From positions 372,001 to 436,000 of the forward strand of contig OZ245731.1 in the NCBI GenBank assembly GCA_965227155.1: DNA of 64,000 nucleotides. The letters are read 5' to 3'. This stretch comes from UBA6059 sp965227155. GTDB lineage: Bacteria > Bacteroidota > Bacteroidia > Cytophagales > Cyclobacteriaceae. Of this stretch, positions 56,001 through 64,000 are shown piece by piece. The stretch's first letter is position 1, and each line of letters opens with the position of its first letter. The translations under genes were made by a program, and so were the position numbers. Below the pieces are notes generated by a model. It was not told the origin of the DNA, ran no database searches, and saw only the letters and a program-made list of their open reading frames with translations.

Positions 56001-59000
56001 TCTGTGAGATCTGCAATGGTCAATGTAGTCTCGTTTTCGCAACCTGTAACGGTATTGCTAAGCTTCAATTGATATTCACCAGCCGATAGGTTGGTCAGCT
56101 CTACAGCCGCACCAAGTATGCTATTGAAATTATCATTACTCCATGCAATTTCATATCCGCTAAAGTCAGTAATGACATTACCTGCAACAGTGAAGCTGTT
56201 TAGCAACAAGCTACCATTGCTTTCACCACATGAGGTATTATCGACAATATCTATTTCAAATGTTTCTACCGCATCTGGCAGATTCACAATTATGGTCCAG
56301 CTTTCTATTGTTCCGCTACCGGCAGTTACGTCATATACCACAGGATTAGAAAAATCCACTGCGCTTGTTCCTGAGGTTTGCTCCTGATTATTGATCGAAG
56401 CTATTGCACCTTCCGGCAAGCTGAAAGTCGGTACAAGATTGTAATCCTCAAGGCATCCTAATGATATTGTGAGGGTAAGATTATCATAATCAATAACGGC
56501 ATCTTCTAACTGCCCAGGTACTTCGTAAGCAAGAAACTCTGCATCCACCTGGCAGGTACCTTCATTATTATAGGTATCTAATCCTGCTGTCCAATCCAGG
56601 TAGGCTTGTGTTTCGGGTTCGCAGAGACCAGGGTTGCCCTGAATCTGTAAACTATTAACATTTGTGAGATTTACTATGTCTTCAGGAAGAGTACCATTCA
56701 AATCATTATCAGCCAAATTGATGATGCTTAATGATGTAAGGTTTGAAAAGGTTTGTGGTATTTCCCCTGTTAATTGGGTACCCCTCATCCATAGCTCTCT
56801 CAGTGCCGTTAAACTCCCAATATCAACGGGTATATTTCCGCTTATTGGATTGAAACTCAAGTTTAATACTTCAAGGGCGACCATTCCGCCAATTGTGGTG
56901 GGTATAGTTCCGTTAAGTGCGTTGCTCGACAAATTAAATTCAACCAAAGCAGTAAGGTCACCAATTTCATCAGGCAAGCTACCAGTAAGACCATTGCCCT
57001 CAAAAGAGCTGGTACCATCATCTTGCAGGTTAATACTTACTACCCTACCATTATCGGTAGTCACACCCTGCCACGAAGCAACAAACTGATCCGGTTGCAG
57101 CCAGTTGGTATTGACATTCCAATTAGGGCCATCGGTTGCATTGTATAAAGCTACCAGGGCGAGGCTATCCGCTTGATTTACCGGTGTATGCGGTGACACT
57201 TCCAGCGACCAGTCAAATCCAGTAGCCTCCCACTCTGGTGTCCAGTGGATATAAATGGTCTGGCTTGGCTGCAGTACCAACTGTACTTCCGACTGCCAAA
57301 TGGTAGCATCAGTATTGATATCATCATTAAAAGCTATGAGATTACCATCACAAGCATCGTACACCTCCAGATTGGTATCTACAGTAGACCCGCGGGAAGA
57401 AATTACCACATTCTCAAGGTTAGATGCCGTGTAGTTGTACCAATAAGGGGCTCGGGGAGCTGTGTGCATCCCTGCTGCAATTACTTCTGAATCCTCGCAG
57501 GTAGCGGAACAAGTATTTGAATTTTCGTATCCATCAATTGTAGTTGTCCAATCAGTATACGCCTGGGTAGTAGGCTCGCATAAATCCGGATTATCACCAA
57601 TTGAAAAAGATATCAGGTTGGTCAGAGTAGTATAACTCTCAGGCACAATACCGGACAGCTGATTTGCATATACCTGGAACACTTGCAAAGCACTCAAGTT
57701 GGCTAATTCTGCAGGCAATTCTCCTTCAAGGTTATTTCCGAAAGCATCAAAGAATTGGAGTGTGGACAGTTGCCCAAATTCGGAGGGTATACTTCCGGTA
57801 AGGTTATTATTGGACAGAGATAATTGAACGATACCCGATAACTGCGACAAGCCGGCCGGAATACTGCCAGACAACTGATTGCCACCCAGTAATAGCTGCT
57901 CCAGATTATCCAACTGACCTAATTCGCCTGGAATACTTCCCTCTAAGTTGTTGTCATACAAATTCAGAAAGGTTAACTCATCCAATTCCACTAAGGCCAG
58001 TGGTATATTCCCGCTTAAATTATTACCCTCATTAATTTCCGTACCATCATCACCGAAATCCAGTCTTGTTACTCTTCCATCTTCTACTGTCACGCCAAAC
58101 CAAGTGTCTACCGGTCCGGTCAGCCAGTTGGTATTGTTTGTCCAGTTAGGCCCACCTGTCTGTACATAAAAGTCTATCAGCGCAAGAGAATCCAGATGGA
58201 TATCCTCAAAATCATTGACCTCAAAGGTCTGATTGGCTGCCACATCAGTAAAGTTTGACACCCTACCATCAGGCCAGTATACCGTGACATCTGCTGTAGT
58301 AGCAGCGCCTAAACCAAAATGCTTGATCAGACTATTGTGCGACTCTGCGGTAGATTGCCCTCTCAATGTCCGTGTCATTGTACCTGAGCCTGTACCTGTT
58401 ACGCTGATTTTTGCACCAATGCCCGAGTAATTTACCCTGCGGCTGTTCAGCTTTACTTTCAGGTAATTATCATTGCCGCTAAAGGTTCCATTGTTTTCGT
58501 AGAGCTTAAGAGCATCCAAGCCTGCAATAACAAAATCCATTAAACCATCATTGTTATAGTCTGCAGCTGATGCCCCTGAATGAAAGGAGGAACCATTGAC
58601 CTCCCAGCCAAATTCGGATACCTGACTAAATGTACCACCTACATTCGCCCAGTATGATGGGTCACCTTCTGCTACAATTGCATCAAGGTCACCATCATTG
58701 TCAAAATCCTTTAAGGCTGCAGAGCGCACACCACCACCAGGGTTAAGGCCAAGATCAGTAGCAGTGAAGTTGCCTGCTCCATCATTGATGTAGAACTGGT
58801 CACTTTCTTTACTACTCAGGTAAATATCTTCATCACCGTCATTATCAATATCCACAAACTGAGCTCCTCTATGATTGGCTGCAATATCTGTCAGCCCTGG
58901 TATCTCCTGCTCTGTAAAATTACCAGCTCCATCATTGATGAACATTTGGTCTTCATTCTCACCTGTGGTGGGAACGAAAATATCCATATCACCATCACCT

Positions 59001-62000
59001 TCAATATCACCTGTTATGATTGTCCACGGACTAACAGTATTTAATGGCGCAGAAACCAAACTATAATGGTTCTTTTGCCCTGCTAAAAAGTTTTGCACAT
59101 CTGATAAGTATACTGCTAATTCACCTGGTTGGCCCTCCACTTCCTGTGTGCTTGTAACAAAATCCAGCAAATTATCATTATTGAAATCCGCAAGTCCAAT
59201 GGGCCAGGTATACAGATTATCGTTAATCCTTACCTCTTCAAAAGTCTCATCTCCTTTATTCAGGAAGATACTTAAATAAGGATCAACACCATTATCTTCA
59301 ATATTCCCGGATATCAAATCCAGCAATCCATCATTGTTAAAATCTCCCCAGGCTGCTCCCCTTACATTTTCATTGCCTACCTGGAAAGGAAGACCCGCTT
59401 CTGTTAGTTTATTGGTAAATGTGCCGTCACCATTATTTTGAAGTAATAAGGTCTCGTTGGTTGCGTCGATAAATTGGCCTGCAAAAAGATCCTCATCACC
59501 ATCACCATCGTAATCGCCCCAGGCTAATCCCTTAAGTGAATTAGGATAGGTCTGATCAAATAAGCCTTTACTTAGATTGAAGCCAAAATCTTCTACGGTT
59601 ATAGATATTTCATCCGAAATAATAGTGTTATTCTCTGCATCAGTGCCTACCACTCTATAAAAATAAGTGGTGCCAGCTGTTGCCGACTCATCAAACAAAT
59701 ACCAATCCAACCGGGTCTCAATAACAGGACCAGGAAACTGAGCCTGCTTAACAACAGTCTGAGAAAGCGTTGTAAAATTATCATTGGTACCCACTGATCT
59801 TTCTACAGTATAAGTAGTTGCTGGATCATTGATAATGTCTGACCACCTTACTACTGTTGTACCACCATCTACTCCATAAGCAGCTACATTAGAAAACAAT
59901 ACCGATGGTACTTCCTCAGTTGTCAATGTCCAATCAAAACCGGTTGGCTCCCAGGTATCTAACCATTGGATGTAGATCGTGGTATTGGCCTCTACCACAA
60001 AGGTGGCTTCTGATTGAAATATTTCATTTACTGCGTCTATGTCGTCATTCTCAGCGATGATCTCACCATCGCAAGCATCATACACATCAAAATCTGTATC
60101 TACGCCCGACCCTCTTGTGGAGATAGTCAATAACTCTGGCTCTGCACCTGTAGTATAGGTGTACCAGTATGGAGACTGGGGCGCGGACATTGTACCCGGT
60201 GATGCTACTAGCGCATTGCTACAATCAGATCCCTGACATGTATTGGTATTATCATATGTATTTAAGCCCGTTACCCAATCTAAATATTGCTGACTGGTTG
60301 GTTCACAGAGACCGGTATTATTTTGAATTTGAAAATCAGTCAAATTCGTGAGTCCTATGATACCTTCTGGTATTGTCCCTGTAAGATTATTGTCGTTAAC
60401 CCTCAGTATACCCAGCATATTAAGGTTAGTCAATTCTGGTGGAATCTCCCCTGATAGCTGATTATTTGAAATACTGATAATCTCCAGGCCTTGGATAGAT
60501 CCCAAACTAGCCGGTATAGAACCCGTAAATTGATTATCCCGAATACTAAGATTTGTCAAATTAGCTAGATTACCTAACTCCGTGGGTATCTCACCGCTTA
60601 ACTGATTTTCCCATAATCTTAATATTCTTAGACTTGATAAAGATCCTAGCTCAATAGGTATACTCCCTGTTAACTCATTTCCGATAAGGTATAAACCTTC
60701 TAGTGTACTTAACTGACCAAGTTCTGAAGGTATTGAGCCTGTTAAAGCGTTTCTGGTCAGATTTAGCTCAATAATATTTGACAAATTACCTAACGCTGCA
60801 GGTATCTCGCCAGTCAAATTATTGTATGACAGACTTAAGACCGTAAGGTTTTGCATTGTTCCTAAATCTGAAGGAATAGTTCCTGAAAATGCATTTGCAT
60901 CTAACCTCAACTCTTGCAATGCTGAAAGTTCAGCTAATGCAACAGGAATTGTACCTGTAAGTCCATTGCCCTCAAATGCCTCCGTACCATCATCAGTAAA
61001 GTCCAGTCTTGTTACTCTTCCATCTTCCACGGTTACACCAAACCAGGTATTCACAGGACCGGTCAGCCAGTTGGTATTGTTTGTCCAGTTAGGCCCACCT
61101 GTCTCTATATAAAAGTCTATCAGCGCGAGCGAATCCAGATGGATGTCCTCAACATCATTGACCTCAAAGGTCTGATTGGCCGCCACATCAGTAAAGTTGG
61201 ACACCCTACCATCAGGCCAGTATACCGTGACATCTGCTGTAGTAGCAGCGCCTAAACCAAAATGCTTGATCAAACTATTATGTGATTCAGCTGTAGTTTG
61301 ACCTTTCAGCGTACGGGTCATAGTACCTGAACCAGTACCAGATACTACAATTTTAGCTCCCAGTGCAGCATAATTTACCCTGCGGCTGTTCAGCTTTACT
61401 TTCAGATAATTATCATTGCCGCTCAAGGTTCCATTGTTCTCATAGAGCTTAAGAGCATCCAAGCCTGCAACCACAAAATCCATTAACCCATCATTGTTAT
61501 AGTCTGCAGCTGATGCTCCTGAATGAAAGGAGAAGCCATTGACCTCCCATCCAAACTCCGATACCTGAATAAATGTACCACCTACATTCTCCCAGTATGA
61601 TGGGTCTCCTTCTGCTACAATTGCATCAAGATCACCATCATTATCAAAATCCTGTAAGGCTGCCGAACGCCTGCGACCACCAGGGTTAAGGCCAAGATCA
61701 GTAGCAGTGAAGTTGCCTGCTCCATCATTGATGTAGAACTGGTCACTTTCTTTACTACTCAGGTAAATATCTTCATCACCGTCATTATCAATATCCACAA
61801 ACTGAGCTCCTCTATGATTGGCTGCAATATCTGTCAGCCCTGGTATCTCCTGCTCTGTAAAATTACCAGCTCCATCATTGATGAACATTTGGTCTTCATT
61901 CTCACCTGTGGTGGGAACGAAAATATCCATATCACCATCACCTTCAATATCACCTGTTATGATTGTCCACGGACTAACAGTATTTAATGGCGCAGAAACC

Positions 62001-64000
62001 AAACTATAATGGTTCTTTTGCCCTGCTAAAAAGTTTTGCACATCTGATAAGTATACTGCTAATTCACCTGGTTGGCCCTCCACTTCCTGTGTGCTTGTAA
62101 CAAAATCCAGCAAATTATCATTATTGAAATCCGCAAGTCCAATGGGCCAGGTATACAGATTATCGTTAATCCTTACCTCTTCAAAAGTCTCATCTCCTTT
62201 ATTCAGGAAGATACTTAAATAAGGATCAACACCATTAGTAGCTTCAATATTCCCGGATATCAAATCCAGCAATCCATCATTATTAAAATCTCCCCAGGCT
62301 GCTCCCCTTACATTTTCATTGCCTACCTGGAAAGGAAGACCTGCCTCTGTTAATTGATTGGTAAATGTGCCGTCACCATTATTTTGAAGTAATAAGGTCT
62401 CGTTGGTTGCGTCGATAAATTGGCCTGCAAAAAGATCCTCATCACCATCACCATCGTAATCGCCCCAGGCTAATCCCTTAAGTGAATTAGGATAGGTCTG
62501 ATCAAATAAGCCTTTACTTAGATTGAAGCCAAAATCTTCTACGGTTATAGATATTTCATCCGAAATAATAGTGTTATTCTCTGCATCAGTGCCTACCACT
62601 CTATAAAAATAAGTGGTGCCAGCTGTTGCCGACTCATCAAACAAATACCAATCCAACCGGGTCTCAATAACAGGACCAGGAAACTGAGCCTGCTTAACAA
62701 CAGCCTGAGAAAGCGTTGTAAAATTATCATTGGTACCCACTGATCTTTCTACAGTATAAGTAGTTGCTGGATCATTGATAATGTCTGACCACCTTACTAC
62801 TGTTGTACCACCATCTACTCCATAAGCAGCTACATTAGAAAACAATACCGATGGTACTTCCTCAGTTGTCAATGTCCAATCAAAACCGGTTGGCTCCCAG
62901 GTATCTAACCATTGGATGTAGATCGTGGTATTGGCCTCTACCACAAAGGTGGCTTCTGATTGAAATATTTCATTTACTGCGTCTATGTCGTCATTCTCAG
63001 CGATGATCTCACCATCGCAAGCATCATACACATCAAAATCTGTATCTACGCCCGACCCTCTTGTGGAGATAGTCAATAACTCAGGCTCTGCACCTGTAGT
63101 GTAAGTGTACCAGTATGGAGACTGGGGCGCGGTTATTGTACCCGGTGATGCTGTTATTGGGTTGGTACATTCATAACCAGAGCAGGTATTCGAGTTCAGA
63201 TAATCTCCCAGGCCACTTGTCCAGGTTGTGTAGGGCTGACTTGTAGACTCACATAATAATGGATTATTCTCAATATTGAATACAACTAAGTTGGTAAGGT
63301 TGGTAACGGCTTCTGGTAGTTGGCCTTCAAAATTATTGTCATTAAGAAATAAAACTATTAAAGTGCTAATATTAGCGAGACTTGTTGGTATAGTACCGTT
63401 TAGCGAATTGCCCTGCAAATACAACTCTTCTAGATTGCTCAAACTTGACAAATCAGGGATTTCACCTGAAAGAGCGTTGTTCTCCAAGAATAATTGGACA
63501 AGATTCGACAATTGATTTATTTCTGTGGGTATTGCTCCACTAATTGAAGGATTATTTTTTAGTGATAATTCTGTCAGATTAGAAAGGCTACCCAAAGAAG
63601 CTGGAATACTACCCTCCATGCCTGTCTCTTCAATTACTAGAACTTCCAATTCAACTAAATTTCCTATCTCCGAAGGAATAGCTCCGGTTAAATTGGGGCT
63701 TGATAGAACACCCAATTCCCTCAATGCAGATAGGTTGCCTATATCAGCAGGAAGTGAGCCATTCAACCCTCCCAATAAGCCAAGTATTGTAACCCTATCA
63801 TTTTCTACAGTTATACCTTCCCATGTATCAAGATTACCTGATTTCCAGTTGGTATTATTAGTCCAGTTAGCCCCATCAGTTGCATCATATATCGCTACCA
63901 AGGCCAATGAATCCTGCTCCCGTAAATCAATGGGTTCTTCATAAGTATTCTTAAACCATAGAGGTACTGTTGGATTGGTGCTAAAAGTTGCAACGATATC
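53027..64000 (-). CDS. Giant secreted LRR/VCBS/UnbV/Ig protein with T9SS type A tail (5' partial)
   Basis: At least 3657 residues; the frame is open to the window edge, so the N-terminus is missing. Approximate order by position: LRR block 1 (63870-63230, plant-type SGxIPxxLG repeats), PPC-like domain (63200-62870), FN3 (62860-62520), seven VCBS/FG-GAP blades with DxDxDxD Ca2+ motifs (62500-61440), UnbV/ASPIC (61400-61170); the same set again (LRR 61150-60270 to UnbV 58460-58225); LRR block 3 and PPC-like (58200-57190); LRR block 4 (57170-56560); a ~90-residue domain; eight SprB-like Ig units with paired Cys (56260-54180); an MBG-like unit; two carboxypeptidase-regulatory-like domains; and the T9SS type A tail (53260-53030, KLYPNPAHEFIIIESP, PGLYLLQLET). 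It is probably a calcium-dependent cell-surface adhesin. The earliest initiator-like codon (TTG 63907) lies inside a domain and is not the start. Confidence 0.9.
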   Translation of the reverse strand, partial: DIVATFSTNPTVPLWFKNTYEEPIDLREQDSLALVAIYDATDGANWTNNTNWKSGNLDTWEGITVENDRVTILGLLGGLNGSLPADIGNLSALRELGVLSSPNLTGAIPSEIGNLVELEVLVIEETGMEGSIPASLGSLSNLTELSLKNNPSISGAIPTEINQLSNLVQLFLENNALSGEIPDLSSLSNLEELYLQGNSLNGTIPTSLANISTLIVLFLNDNNFEGQLPEAVTNLTNLVVFNIENNPLLCESTSQPYTTWTSGLGDYLNSNTCSGYECTNPITASPGTITAPQSPYWYTYTTGAEPELLTISTRGSGVDTDFDVYDACDGEIIAENDDIDAVNEIFQSEATFVVEANTTIYIQWLDTWEPTGFDWTLTTEEVPSVLFSNVAAYGVDGGTTVVRWSDIINDPATTYTVERSVGTNDNFTTLSQAVVKQAQFPGPVIETRLDWYLFDESATAGTTYFYRVVGTDAENNTIISDEISITVEDFGFNLSKGLFDQTYPNSLKGLAWGDYDGDGDEDLFAGQFIDATNETLLLQNNGDGTFTNQLTEAGLPFQVGNENVRGAAWGDFNNDGLLDLISGNIEATNGVDPYLSIFLNKGDETFEEVRINDNLYTWPIGLADFNNDNLLDFVTSTQEVEGQPGELAVYLSDVQNFLAGQKNHYSLVSAPLNTVSPWTIITGDIEGDGDMDIFVPTTGENEDQMFINDGAGNFTEQEIPGLTDIAANHRGAQFVDIDNDGDEDIYLSSKESDQFYINDGAGNFTATDLGLNPGGRRRSAALQDFDNDGDLDAIVAEGDPSYWENVGGTFIQVSEFGWEVNGFSFHSGASAADYNNDGLMDFVVAGLDALKLYENNGTLSGNDNYLKVKLNSRRVNYAALGAKIVVSGTGSGTMTRTLKGQTTAESHNSLIKHFGLGAATTADVTVYWPDGRVSNFTDVAANQTFEVNDVEDIHLDSLALIDFYIETGGPNWTNNTNWLTGPVNTWFGVTVEDGRVTRLDFTDDGTEAFEGNGLTGTIPVALAELSALQELRLDANAFSGTIPSDLGTMQNLTVLSLSYNNLTGEIPAALGNLSNIIELNLTRNALTGSIPSELGQLSTLEGLYLIGNELTGSIPIELGSLSSLRILRLWENQLSGEIPTELGNLANLTNLSIRDNQFTGSIPASLGSIQGLEIISISNNQLSGEIPPELTNLNMLGILRVNDNNLTGTIPEGIIGLTNLTDFQIQNNTGLCEPTSQQYLDWVTGLNTYDNTNTCQGSDCSNALVASPGTMSAPQSPYWYTYTTGAEPELLTISTRGSGVDTDFDVYDACDGEIIAENDDIDAVNEIFQSEATFVVEANTTIYIQWLDTWEPTGFDWTLTTEEVPSVLFSNVAAYGVDGGTTVVRWSDIINDPATTYTVERSVGTNDNFTTLSQTVVKQAQFPGPVIETRLDWYLFDESATAGTTYFYRVVGTDAENNTIISDEISITVEDFGFNLSKGLFDQTYPNSLKGLAWGDYDGDGDEDLFAGQFIDATNETLLLQNNGDGTFTNKLTEAGLPFQVGNENVRGAAWGDFNNDGLLDLISGNIEDNGVDPYLSIFLNKGDETFEEVRINDNLYTWPIGLADFNNDNLLDFVTSTQEVEGQPGELAVYLSDVQNFLAGQKNHYSLVSAPLNTVSPWTIITGDIEGDGDMDIFVPTTGENEDQMFINDGAGNFTEQEIPGLTDIAANHRGAQFVDIDNDGDEDIYLSSKESDQFYINDGAGNFTATDLGLNPGGGVRSAALKDFDNDGDLDAIVAEGDPSYWANVGGTFSQVSEFGWEVNGSSFHSGASAADYNNDGLMDFVIAGLDALKLYENNGTFSGNDNYLKVKLNSRRVNYSGIGAKISVTGTGSGTMTRTLRGQSTAESHNSLIKHFGLGAATTADVTVYWPDGRVSNFTDVAANQTFEVNDFEDIHLDSLALIDFYVQTGGPNWTNNTNWLTGPVDTWFGVTVEDGRVTRLDFGDDGTEINEGNNLSGNIPLALVELDELTFLNLYDNNLEGSIPGELGQLDNLEQLLLGGNQLSGSIPAGLSQLSGIVQLSLSNNNLTGSIPSEFGQLSTLQFFDAFGNNLEGELPAELANLSALQVFQVYANQLSGIVPESYTTLTNLISFSIGDNPDLCEPTTQAYTDWTTTIDGYENSNTCSATCEDSEVIAAGMHTAPRAPYWYNYTASNLENVVISSRGSTVDTNLEVYDACDGNLIAFNDDINTDATIWQSEVQLVLQPSQTIYIHWTPEWEATGFDWSLEVSPHTPVNQADSLALVALYNATDGPNWNVNTNWLQPDQFVASWQGVTTDNGRVVSINLQDDGTSSFEGNGLTGSLPDEIGDLTALVEFNLSSNALNGTIPTTIGGMVALEVLNLSFNPISGNIPVDIGSLTALRELWMRGTQLTGEIPQTFSNLTSLSIINLADNDLNGTLPEDIVNLTNVNSLQIQGNPGLCEPETQAYLDWTAGLDTYNNEGTCQVDAEFLAYEVPGQLEDAVIDYDNLTLTISLGCLEDYNLVPTFSLPEGAIASINNQEQTSGTSAVDFSNPVVYDVTAGSGTIESWTIIVNLPDAVETFEIDIVDNTSCGESNGSLLLNSFTVAGNVITDFSGYEIAWSNDNFNSILGAAVELTNLSAGEYQLKLSNTVTGCENETTLTIADLTEAPVFSFVTSDNTVCSGTGNGSVTIDNPDTDNFAYTYFEGTIENIGNQVGSGEVATELEAGSYVVEVEDLNTGCTALEVFEIIESTPAIVVDASTSAQTNCDTPNGEISIISISINGEAIALPDTRFDLVWSDLGSGNERTGLEAGTYNVTIEDTQTGCTYEESFVVTEQTLTGTIQVASSSNVTSCITNNGAVAVTVDGETAGFEFSWFTGGGVDGTAFSTSNSISGLSAGTYTVKVNAQGSDCFSTRTISIVDATPDLSVNLEATENTNCENPNGTARVASLVIDGVTITNLTGYTVSWGTSFALDNNLPNTQEITGLAPDRYFVQVTDNTSGCTSVTSSIEVEETLTLPEFSINTTNNTLCSEVGDGSATLSGVIEGQSIAWFIGESETAIEGETNATLDNLAAGTYRAEVTTPATGCSTTQTFTITDAPANISVTASATNNTSCTAANGSVSVESIEVNGESVDIAGFTIEWSDTEDFSIALESTENLSAGIYFVKATNNSTECVSATTSVNIEDQLPQIGINLEERLLDRPGPDATGSLVISITGTTNYSINWYAGANAEGNTLGSTEALADQQAGLYTIQVTDTESGCSVSESFTIVEDTKLLQEISFSLPDVLFQDQLPFTMEATSDQGLPITYEIISGEGTIDAAVLTDASPGILTIRASNPGNETYLSAQAEATVEIKGNYDLSGIIAPLSGGEVINANVRAFVLEGNTLTPVAEVAVDANNDFLFAGLRENVYYIQVNVRGTTSDVAYDTYFEESLFSNTATGIDLQSDFNFTMSLVERPTNTPAGNGRIIGTVVGNNQGNRIVTGRTLDGEPLPDVNVYLLDAATGAIVAQATTDENGAFEMTGIASGEYTFSIDAVGAELADLSTAISFDETAGDLVISAAITEDGLAVETEISEVTNVEEISSTIKLYPNPAHEFIIIESPVYKLRQIRLINLSGQLLQTFVPNFSGQYQVNEVKPGLYLLQLETVDNDVVTLKLRIE
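58061..60182 (-). repeat. Internal direct repeat, copy A, of the giant gene
   Basis: Copy A corresponds to copy B (61004-63128) at an offset of 2943-2946 nt. It encodes the PPC-like, FN3, VCBS and UnbV domains and the start of the next LRR block. From about 58732 to 60145 the copies differ by only a few substitutions and one 3-nt indel (near 59290); differences are commoner in the UnbV part and much commoner in the LRR blocks outside. Confidence 0.9.
61004..63128 (-). repeat. Internal direct repeat, copy B, of the giant gene
   Basis: Partner of copy A. Copy B carries one extra codon in the second VCBS blade (ATNG rather than DNG) and an Ala for Thr change near 62703, also seen at DNA level as C for T. 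The sequence between the copies (60183-61003) is the LRR block 2, which has no close counterpart in the other LRR blocks. Confidence 0.9.

Noticed and set aside
63905..63907. TTG 63907 as the true start of the giant gene
   Set aside because: It falls inside a conserved DSLALVAIYDATDG segment that also precedes the other LRR blocks, and the frame stays open for 31 more codons to the window edge.
57245..63944. Many plus-strand open frames of 60-140 codons opposite the giant gene
   Set aside because: They repeat where the giant gene repeats, lack signal or domain features and follow from the codon use of the real minus-strand frame.

Overview
The window looks like a chromosomal segment of a free-living Bacteroidota bacterium, most likely of the Cytophagales. 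The support is type IX secretion (T9SS) sorting domains of both types (A and CHU_C/type B), a PorP/SprF partner, two hybrid two-component regulators with Reg_prop/Y_Y_Y sensor regions, a TAnnTTTG-type promoter, A-rich rather than Shine-Dalgarno leaders, and many secreted PKD, FN3, VCBS and LRR proteins. I see no tRNA, rRNA, insertion sequence, prophage or CRISPR array. The order-level assignment is inference.

Left part (1-7819): a possible gene tail at the edge, a minus-strand TPR lipoprotein, then the isoleucine/valine operon ilvD-ilvB-ilvN-ilvC-ilvA on the plus strand. It is preceded by a complete classical attenuator: promoter, a 20-residue leader peptide with 12 Ile/Val/Leu residues, a 14-bp antiterminator overlapping the leader stop codon, and a competing terminator with a T run.

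Middle left (7816-27532): seven minus-strand genes packed with 0-4 nt gaps or ATGA/TAATG overlaps. In order of transcription they are an outer-membrane beta-barrel candidate, a 1919-aa secreted beta-rich protein, an FN3 protein, a tail-collar-domain protein, a PKD protein with a T9SS type A tail, a DUF2341/PKD protein with a CHU_C (type B) tail, and a PorP/SprF protein. They look like one co-assembled cell-surface or fibre system.

Middle (27876-40811): a TRIC/UPF0126 membrane protein; a plus-strand operon of three secreted proteins (small T9SS protein, a protein with a C-terminal lectin-like module, and a collagen-like repeat protein with the same module) ending at a strong terminator; then two tandem hybrid two-component regulators on the minus strand.

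Right (41128-52897): two exported TPR-CHAT (caspase-like) proteins with intact His/Cys dyads flank an ECF sigma factor translationally coupled to a one-pass membrane protein with an anti-sigma-like N-terminus and a periplasmic TPR domain. Nearby are a His-tailed lipoprotein, an exported helical protein and a small outer-membrane protein. This is the best candidate for an undescribed signalling system: periplasmic caspase-like proteins feeding into a sigma factor.

Right edge (53027-64000): the 3' part of a giant secreted protein (at least 3657 residues) with four plant-type LRR blocks, two seven-bladed VCBS propellers with UnbV domains, eight Ig-like repeats and a T9SS type A tail. It holds two 2.1-kb internal DNA repeats, nearly identical over about 1.4 kb. 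Its start lies outside the window.
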